Source of the DNA: an uncultured Bacilli bacterium
GTDB lineage: Bacteria > Bacillota_I > Bacilli_A > RF39 > UBA660
DNA length: 11,936 bases
Assembly: GCA_947628445.1 (NCBI GenBank)
Contig: CANQZX010000034.1
Span: forward strand, 1-11,936
Direction of reading: 5' to 3'
The notes under the pieces are model-generated. The model did not search any database. It saw nothing but the letters and a program-made list of their open reading frames with translations, and was not told the origin of the DNA. Shown in pieces: positions 7,421-11,936 of the stretch; the stretch's first letter is position 1; every line of letters starts with the position of its first letter. Made by a program: the position numbers and the translations under genes.

Positions 7421-8451
7421 AAAAAAAGAAATTATTAATTATCATCCCTGCCGTTTTACTTGTTATTATTTTATGTGGCATCATTTGGTATTTAACAGCC
7501 CTTACAAAAGTTTCTAAAAGTACGAAAGAGGTAACTTTTGTGGTGGAAAGTGGTACATCTACTAAAACCGTAATTGATAATTTAGCCGCTGCCGGGTTAA
7601 TTAAGAGTCGTTGGGCTACTTATATTTATGTTAAATTACATAAAAATACCATTCAAGCCAGTACATTTATTTTAAAACCCAATATGAGTACGAAAGAAAT
7701 CATAAATGAATTAAGTTATGGCGGTTCTGCTGATACTTACCGGATAACTTTTATTGAAGGTATGCGGTTAAGTGAGTATGTGACCCAAATAGCTAAAACC
7801 TTTGGCTTTAAGGAAGAAGATATTTATAATACTTTAAAGGATCCAAGTTTTTTACAAAATCTGATTACAGATTATTGGTTTATCGATGAAAGTATTTTAG
7901 ATGAAGATTTGTATTTTCCTTTAGAAGGATATATTTATCCCGATACCTATGAGTTTTATAAAAATGCGACTATAACGGATGTTATTACTAAAACTCTTAA
8001 TCAATTTGCTAATAAATTAAGTAATTTTAAAACTCAAATAGAAGAAAGTAAATATTCATTTCACGACATTTTAACTATGGCCTCTATTGCGGAAAAAGAA
8101 GCCATTAATAGTGTTGATCGCAGTCAAGTAGCCCAAGTAATATATACGCGGCTTAATCAAAATATGGCCTTAGGTATGGATGTGACCAGTTATTATGGCG
8201 TCCAAAAAGATTTAAAACAAACTTTAACGAAAGCCGATGTTGAGGCCACTAATCCGTATAATACCCGTAACGAAAACTTTAAAGGACTACCGGTAGGACC
8301 AATTTGTAGTCCAAGTTTAGATAGTATTATCGCGGTTTTGAATCCCGCGGATACTAATTATGTATATTTCTTCGCGGATGTCAAAACGGGCGAAATACAT
8401 TTCACCGCGGATTATAATGAATTTTTAACTTTTAAAGAAATTTATGGATAG
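7417..8451 (+). CDS. mltG: MltG, endolytic murein transglycosylase (YceG-like)
   Basis: This 344-residue protein is anchored by one N-terminal membrane helix (about 6-28, after MKKKK) with the rest outside the cell. MltG cleaves nascent glycan strands near the membrane and is thought to set glycan length, working with class A/B PBPs (established for E. coli and Streptococcus). Seen here: a LysM-like N-terminal region (about 38-100); LEGYIYPDTYEF (169-180); the catalytic Glu226 in MASIAEKEA (221-229); NPYNTR (279-284); GLPVGPICSPS (290-300); and YVYFFAD near the end. Length is normal. The start shares ATGA with the stop of the DUF1292 gene. IreB kinase signalling and MltG both bear on cell-wall synthesis, so their linkage makes sense, though the link is inferred from gene order. 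Confidence 0.94.
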   Translation: MKKKKLLIIIPAVLLVIILCGIIWYLTALTKVSKSTKEVTFVVESGTSTKTVIDNLAAAGLIKSRWATYIYVKLHKNTIQASTFILKPNMSTKEIINELSYGGSADTYRITFIEGMRLSEYVTQIAKTFGFKEEDIYNTLKDPSFLQNLITDYWFIDESILDEDLYFPLEGYIYPDTYEFYKNATITDVITKTLNQFANKLSNFKTQIEESKYSFHDILTMASIAEKEAINSVDRSQVAQVIYTRLNQNMALGMDVTSYYGVQKDLKQTLTKADVEATNPYNTRNENFKGLPVGPICSPSLDSIIAVLNPADTNYVYFFADVKTGEIHFTADYNEFLTFKEIYG

Positions 8452-8462
8452 GATGGATAAAA

Positions 8463-9059
8463 ATGAAAGAAACAATTTTAGCAATGGAAAAGTATGCCAT
8501 TGAAAACAATGTGCCTATAATTGAAAAAAAATCAATTGCTTTTATTATGAAATATATAAAAGAACATGAAATTAAAAATATCTTAGAAATCGGTAGTGCG
8601 ATTGGCTATTCAGCAATTTTAATGGCTTCTAGTAGTCAAAGTGCCATGGTTACAACGATTGAACGCGATGAAAATCGGTATATGGAATGTTTAAAAAATG
8701 TTAAAAAATGTGGCATGGAAAAGAAAATTAATGTTGTCTATCAAGATGCTTTAGAATTAAATTTAAGTGAGGATTTAAAATATGATTTAATTTTTATTGA
8801 TGCGGCGAAAGGACAATATACGAAATTTTTTGAAAAATATAAAAATTTCTTAAATCCAAATGGTACAATTATTACCGATAATATTAAATTTCATGGTTAT
8901 GTGGGTCAATCAAGTAAGTTAGATAAAGGAAATTTAAAGAGTTTAGTGGAAAAAATTGAAGGATATATTGAATTCTTGAAAAATAATCCGGAATTTGATA
9001 CTAAATTTTATGATATTGGTGATGGATTATCAGTAAGCACATGGAAAGAAAAAAATTAG
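8463..9059 (+). CDS. trmR: TrmR-like tRNA 5-hydroxyuridine methyltransferase (YrrM)
   Basis: This 198-residue class I SAM-dependent O-methyltransferase belongs to the metal-dependent COMT-like family. SAM motif I is LEIGSAIGYS (41-50), with Glu67 as the likely ribose-binding acid. Asp113 in FIDAAK (111-116) and Asp139-Asn140 in ITDN match the family's metal ligands. In B. subtilis the gene at this place, yrrM/trmR, methylates 5-hydroxyuridine 34 of tRNA to 5-methoxyuridine. The two U32-family genes directly downstream support that role here, because their relatives make the 5-hydroxyuridine substrate. AGGATGG (8450-8456) lies over the mltG stop, 6 bases before the ATG. A general O-methyltransferase with another substrate cannot be excluded from motifs alone. 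Confidence 0.82.
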   Translation: MKETILAMEKYAIENNVPIIEKKSIAFIMKYIKEHEIKNILEIGSAIGYSAILMASSSQSAMVTTIERDENRYMECLKNVKKCGMEKKINVVYQDALELNLSEDLKYDLIFIDAAKGQYTKFFEKYKNFLNPNGTIITDNIKFHGYVGQSSKLDKGNLKSLVEKIEGYIEFLKNNPEFDTKFYDIGDGLSVSTWKEKN

Positions 9060-9817
9060 TTACCGTTACAAATACGGATATTATCGCGGAATTAAAAAAT
9101 AATCAAGATGTCATATTACTATATCCTCTTGATTCTTTTTGTGTGGGTTATGAATTAACTTTTCCGATAAATAAAATTGATGATTATGTCTTAGTTAACC
9201 GGCTCCTTACTGATGAGGATATGGCCGCTTTAACTAAAATCTTGGTTCAAGGACATTTTAAAGGAATCGTTTTTGAAGATCTAGGTCTTTTAGAATTATT
9301 AAAGGATTTTAAAGGGGAAAAGATTTTAATGTTAAATCATTTAGCCAATAGCATTAGAAGCATTAATTATTATTTAGCGTATGTTGATAGTGTAATAATT
9401 TCAACTGATTTAACGCAAGAAGAAGTCATTAATATTTTAGATCATAGTGCTAAAAAATTAGTGGTGAATGTCTTTGGTTTAATTCCTTTAATGTATTCCA
9501 GAAGGCAGCTTTTAACCAATTTTCAAAACCATTATGCATTACCTTTAGCTAGTATCAAAGAAGCCCAAATCAATGATAAAGATTTTAAAATTGTGGAAAA
9601 TGCCTATGGAACAGTTTTTTATACGGGCAAATACTTTTATTTTCCCGATTATCAAAAGTTAAATAATGTTTTATATGATTACTATAATCCGTTGTTTTTA
9701 CCTAAAGAGACCATTTTAAAAGTCATTCGGGAAGATAATCTTCAAGGTATTGCAACTTTTCCGTTTTTACTTAACCAAAAAACAATTTATAAATTAAAAG
9801 AGGTGAAACCTAAATGA
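9041..9817 (+). CDS. Short U32-family protein, TrhP1/YrrN-like
   Basis: This 258-residue protein lies between the methyltransferase and the full-length U32 gene, the place of yrrN (trhP1) in B. subtilis. The best family trace is VFGLIPLMYSRRQLL (144-158), which resembles the conserved 'G-x-x-P-h-h-x-S-R' block of U32 proteins, in a TIM-barrel-like alternation of strands and helices. It has only one Cys (Cys34), so it lacks the iron-sulfur Cys set seen in the next gene and probably works as a partner of that protein in tRNA wobble-uridine hydroxylation (inference). It is shorter than B. subtilis YrrN (about 309 residues). The ATG at 9041 overlaps trmR by 19 bases and has no good Shine-Dalgarno site, so translation is probably coupled to the upstream gene. 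Confidence 0.68.
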   Translation: MERKKLVTVTNTDIIAELKNNQDVILLYPLDSFCVGYELTFPINKIDDYVLVNRLLTDEDMAALTKILVQGHFKGIVFEDLGLLELLKDFKGEKILMLNHLANSIRSINYYLAYVDSVIISTDLTQEEVINILDHSAKKLVVNVFGLIPLMYSRRQLLTNFQNHYALPLASIKEAQINDKDFKIVENAYGTVFYTGKYFYFPDYQKLNNVLYDYYNPLFLPKETILKVIREDNLQGIATFPFLLNQKTIYKLKEVKPK

Positions 9818-10995
9818 TGGAGTTATTAGCCCCCGCGGGTTCTTTAGAAAATGCTTATTTTGCTTTTTTGTATGGTGCTGATGCCATTTATTTGGGAGGA
9901 CAAGATTTTAGTTTAAGAGCCAATGCCAAGAATTTAAGTTTGGACGAGATTGCCGAATTAACCCAATATGCCCATCAATTAGGTAAAAAAGTTTATGTGG
10001 CTGTTAATATTGTTTTTCATGATGAAGATTTTGCCGGCTTAGATGATTATTTAAATTCTTTAGCGGATGCCCAAGTTGATGCTATTATCGTGAGCGATAT
10101 AAGTGTGGTAAAAAGAGTGGCCGAATTAAAATTAAAGTTAGAAATCCATTTATCGACTCAAGCCAGTGCCCTAAATAGTAAAACCGTTCAATTTTGGCAA
10201 AAATTAGGCGTCAAACGCATTGTTTTGGCTCGGGAAGCCAGTCGGGAAAATATTATTAGTATTAAAAAAAATACGGGTATTGATTTAGAATGTTTTATTC
10301 ATGGCGCTATGTGCACCTCCTTCTCGGGCAAGTGCGTTTTATCGAATTACATCACGGGTCGTGATGCCAATCGAGGGGGCTGCGCTCAAATCTGTCGGTG
10401 GAACTTTAAAATCGATGGCGATACCGATTTAGTAATAACGCCAAAAGATTTAAATATGGTTTCTTACATTGAAGATATGATGAAGATTGGGATTAATTCC
10501 TTTAAAATTGAAGGGCGGATGCGTTCAATTTATTATGTAGCAACTGTTATTTTGGTTTATCGCCGGTTAATAGATAAAATCCTTAATCACACTTTAACGG
10601 CTAAAGAAACGACTTATTATTTAAATATTTTAAATCGTTGTGCCAACCGGGATTCGGCACCCCAATTTTATAATGGCCTACCGAGTGATAAAGAACAATA
10701 CTTTAATGGCCGAGAAGAGGTATCGAACCAGGACTTTTTAGGATTGGTCTTAGAATATGATGCTAAAACTAATTTTGTAAAAATTGAAGAACGCAACTTT
10801 TTTAAAGTGGGTGATACGGTTCAATTTTTTGGCCCCGAAACGCCAACTTTTGATTATAAAATAATGGCTATCTATTATGAAAATATGCAGAAAATTGATA
10901 CGGCGCGACATCCTCAAATGATATGCTATTTAAAAGTAGATCGACCTTTAGCCAAATATGATATGATGCGGCTTAAAACCTTTGATATTGTTTAA
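9814..10995 (+). CDS. U32-family tRNA hydroxylation protein, TrhP2/YrrO-like
   Basis: This 393-residue protein is a clear U32 family member, historically annotated as a peptidase or collagenase. It opens with ELLAPAGS and GADAIYLGG, then HLSTQAS (112-118) and RIVLARE (135-141). The signature ECFIHGAMC (159-167) leads into GKCVLSNY and GGCAQICRW (188-196), giving Cys160, 167, 174, 190 and 194. Relatives E. coli YegQ/TrhP and B. subtilis YrrO/TrhP2 make 5-hydroxyuridine at tRNA position 34 using prephenate and need iron-sulfur assembly (established knowledge). The Cys set fits such a cluster. It is slightly shorter than B. subtilis YrrO (about 420), ending soon after the C-terminal barrel. AGAGGTGA (9799-9806) precedes overlapping ATGATG starts; ATG 9814 overlaps the upstream stop by 4 bases, but ATG 9817 is equally possible. 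Confidence 0.88.
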   Translation: MMELLAPAGSLENAYFAFLYGADAIYLGGQDFSLRANAKNLSLDEIAELTQYAHQLGKKVYVAVNIVFHDEDFAGLDDYLNSLADAQVDAIIVSDISVVKRVAELKLKLEIHLSTQASALNSKTVQFWQKLGVKRIVLAREASRENIISIKKNTGIDLECFIHGAMCTSFSGKCVLSNYITGRDANRGGCAQICRWNFKIDGDTDLVITPKDLNMVSYIEDMMKIGINSFKIEGRMRSIYYVATVILVYRRLIDKILNHTLTAKETTYYLNILNRCANRDSAPQFYNGLPSDKEQYFNGREEVSNQDFLGLVLEYDAKTNFVKIEERNFFKVGDTVQFFGPETPTFDYKIMAIYYENMQKIDTARHPQMICYLKVDRPLAKYDMMRLKTFDIV

Positions 10996-11040
10996 AAAAA
11001 TGATATGTTTTAGCCATAATTTCATATAATATAAAAGTAT

Positions 11041-11069
11041 TTGACAAATAGGTCAATATGGTGTAATAT
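11041..11069 (+). promoter_or_regulatory. greA promoter
   Basis: A perfect TTGACA (11041-11046) lies 15 bases before TGTAAT (11062-11067), which has an extended TGG just upstream, or 17 bases before TAATAT (11064-11069). The -35 overlaps an inverted repeat, TTGAC (11041-11045) and GTCAA (11052-11056). A second isolated TATAAT sits at 11025-11030 without a good -35. The 110-base gap after the U32 gene has no convincing terminator, so greA may also receive readthrough. Confidence 0.6.
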
Positions 11070-11105
11070 TTATACTTGATAAACACGAAGGAGATATGAA
11101 AACAG

Positions 11106-11573
11106 ATGAAAAAAGAAAATAGTTTTGTTTTAACGGCGGAAGGTTATCTGCAAGCAGAAACAGAATTAAATGAATTAAAAACGGTAAGAAGACCTGAGGT
11201 TATTAAGGCGTTAAAAGAAGCTCGTGCTTTAGGGGATTTATCGGAAAATGCGGATTATGATGCGGCCCGAAATGAACAAGCCATGATTGAAGCCAAAATT
11301 AAAGAATTAGAATATAAATTAGAACATTGCGAAATTATTGATAATGCTGATAAATCCGTAGTTAATCTTGGTTCAACCGTAACTATTAGTTACGATGATG
11401 GTGAAGAAGAAGAATACAAATTAGTTGGTTCAATGGAAGCTGATCCCTTTGAAAATAAAATTTCTAACGAATCACCTTTAGGAATTGCTTTACTTAAGCA
11501 TAAAAAAGGCGATGTTGTTAATGTCGAAAGTCCTAATGGTGGATACAATATTAAAATCGTTAAAATTGCTTAG
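11106..11573 (+). CDS. greA: Transcription elongation factor GreA
   Basis: This 155-residue protein is normal for GreA (about 158). GreA enters the RNA polymerase secondary channel and stimulates cleavage of backtracked RNA. The N-terminal half is the antiparallel coiled coil; its tip carries ARALGDLSENADYDAA (39-54) with the acidic pair Asp44 and Glu47. The C-terminal FKBP-like domain shows the second family signature from VGSMEADPFENKIS (107-120) to SPLGIALLKHKKGD. GAAGGAG (11087-11093) is 12 bases before the ATG, rather far. A closer out-of-frame ATG at 11096 opens a nine-codon-length frame (MKTDEKRK plus stop) that overlaps the greA start. Confidence 0.96.
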   Translation: MKKENSFVLTAEGYLQAETELNELKTVRRPEVIKALKEARALGDLSENADYDAARNEQAMIEAKIKELEYKLEHCEIIDNADKSVVNLGSTVTISYDDGEEEEYKLVGSMEADPFENKISNESPLGIALLKHKKGDVVNVESPNGGYNIKIVKIA

Positions 11574-11607
11574 AAAAAGTTAACTGTTTGAGCAGTTAAT
11601 TTTTTTT
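11574..11607 (+). terminator. Rho-independent terminator of greA
   Basis: TTAACTG (11580-11586) and CAGTTAA (11593-11599) form a perfect stem with loop TTTGAG, followed by eight T bases (11600-11607). The AAAAAG just before the stem can pair with part of the T-run. It starts directly after the greA stop codon. Confidence 0.88.
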
Positions 11608-11630
11608 GTCAAAAAATTGTCAAATGGAAA

Positions 11631-11639
11631 ACAAAATCC
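11631..11639 (+). repeat. Left copy of MITE target-site duplication
   Basis: ACAAAATCC abuts the left inverted repeat at 11640 and matches the copy at 11860-11868 exactly. Confidence 0.85.
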
Positions 11640-11859
11640 GTTACTATTCACAGATAAATTATGCAAAAATAATTTTTCCCACTTTTGGTATTAAAATTGA
11701 TATAAAATTGGAAATTAAAATCTAAAAAGTAAATATTTTTTGTATACTTCTCCCACTTTGAAGAAAATGGTGTTTTTAACAACTTTTTTCTGAAATAACT
11801 GCAAACCAATATATTATCTAGATTTGCGAGTTTTTTTAAAGAAATCTGTGAATAGTAAC
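11640..11859. mobile_element. 220-bp MITE with 16-bp terminal inverted repeats and 9-bp target duplication
   Basis: The ends are perfect inverted repeats: GTTACTATTCACAGAT (11640-11655) and ATCTGTGAATAGTAAC (11844-11859). Immediately outside, the 9-mer ACAAAATCC occurs in direct orientation on both sides (11631-11639 and 11860-11868), a textbook target-site duplication. The 220-bp interior is very AT-rich and encodes no credible protein; a 71-codon minus-strand frame merely runs through it from end to end. TCCCACTTT occurs twice inside (11677-11685 and 11751-11759). This is a non-autonomous element, mobilised in trans by a transposase elsewhere. A 9-bp duplication is seen with ISLre2 and some IS4- and IS256-type families; I cannot assign the family by eye. 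Confidence 0.88.
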
Positions 11860-11868
11860 ACAAAATCC
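11860..11868 (+). repeat. Right copy of MITE target-site duplication
   Basis: ACAAAATCC directly follows the right inverted repeat at 11859, identical to 11631-11639. The perfect identity suggests a recent insertion. Confidence 0.85.
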
Positions 11869-11895
11869 TTTACAATATATATATATATATATAAT
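11869..11895 (+). promoter_or_regulatory. Promoter of the last gene, with AT repeats in the spacer
   Basis: TTTACA (11869-11874, 5 of 6) begins right after the MITE target duplication. A perfect TATAAT (11890-11895) follows after 15 bases. The spacer is mostly made of AT dinucleotides. The predicted transcript start near 11902 leaves a short leader before the ATG at 11919. One more AT unit would give the optimal 17-base spacer. Confidence 0.45.
11875..11892. repeat. (AT)9 dinucleotide repeat
   Basis: Nine uninterrupted AT units lie within the -35/-10 interval of the last gene's promoter. Such tracts change length by slipped-strand mispairing. Confidence 0.9.
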
Positions 11896-11918
11896 AAAAA
11901 GGAAAGTAGGACGATTAT

Positions 11919-11936
11919 ATGAATGATAAAAAGCAA
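11919..11936 (+). CDS. Start of a gene cut by the window edge, product unknown
   Basis: Only six codons are present (MNDKKQ). AGTAGGA (11905-11911) sits 7 bases before the ATG, and a promoter with AT repeats lies directly upstream, so a real gene start is likely. The polar, basic beginning gives no hint of function. Confidence 0.5.

Noticed and set aside
11003..11028. Weak inverted repeat ATATG/CATAT after the second U32 gene as a terminator
   Set aside because: It has only five AT-rich pairs with a 15-base loop and no T-run; expected by chance at this composition.
11648..11863. Minus-strand 71-codon frame across the MITE
   Set aside because: It starts at a TTG in the target duplication, ends inside the left inverted repeat, has no Shine-Dalgarno site and has a composition that simply reflects AT-rich DNA. 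A transposase remnant is not recognisable.
1..11936. CRISPR array, tRNA, rRNA or riboswitch
   Set aside because: I saw no spaced direct repeats, cloverleaf or conserved riboswitch core; the only long gene-free stretch is explained by the greA terminator, the MITE and the AT-repeat promoter.
1..11936. Mollicutes code with UGA read as Trp
   Set aside because: Trp is encoded by TGG throughout, and TGA ends several genes at the expected family lengths (ruvX, DUF1292, the short U32 gene).

Overview
The window looks like chromosomal DNA from a low-GC, walled Firmicutes-type bacterium, probably from the Bacilli/Erysipelotrichia/RF39 neighbourhood (inference). The evidence is the AT-rich composition, strong purine-rich Shine-Dalgarno sites, TGA used as a stop with TGG for Trp, and the gene order ireB-ruvX-DUF1292-mltG-trmR-U32-U32-greA, which is typical of Firmicutes. 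An mltG gene implies that peptidoglycan is made.

Left edge (1-864): the remains of a KilA-N-type phage or mobile-element protein, broken by an internal deletion and frameshift. A 223-base gap follows with a dyad-bearing promoter-like sequence, a long hairpin and the promoter of the next operon. Block 2 (865-4936): two overlapping ABC exporter half-transporters. Motif differences show that they form an asymmetric heterodimer with one canonical and one degenerate ATP site. The second subunit carries a large extracytoplasmic insert with internal repeats. Block 3 (4947-6431): an unrecognised acidic protein of about 465 residues with its own promoter-like sequence and a clear terminator. It sits where alaS usually precedes ireB.

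Block 4 (6471-10995): a tightly packed operon. It holds ireB (substrate of the PASTA-kinase system), ruvX/yqgF, a DUF1292 gene, mltG (terminase of glycan strands), then an O-methyltransferase and two U32-family genes. By homology the last three make the wobble modification 5-methoxyuridine in tRNA: the U32 proteins are TrhP-like hydroxylation factors and the methyltransferase is TrmR-like. udk, usually found before greA, is absent. Block 5 (11041-11607): greA with its own promoter and terminator.

Right edge (11608-11936): no gene is evident across about 310 bases, but the stretch holds two notable structures. One is a 220-bp non-coding element with perfect 16-bp terminal inverted repeats and a perfect 9-bp target-site duplication (a MITE). 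The other, directly next to it, is a run of nine AT dinucleotides between a -35-like and a -10 sequence, upstream of a gene of which only six codons are visible. The run could act as a phase-variable promoter.
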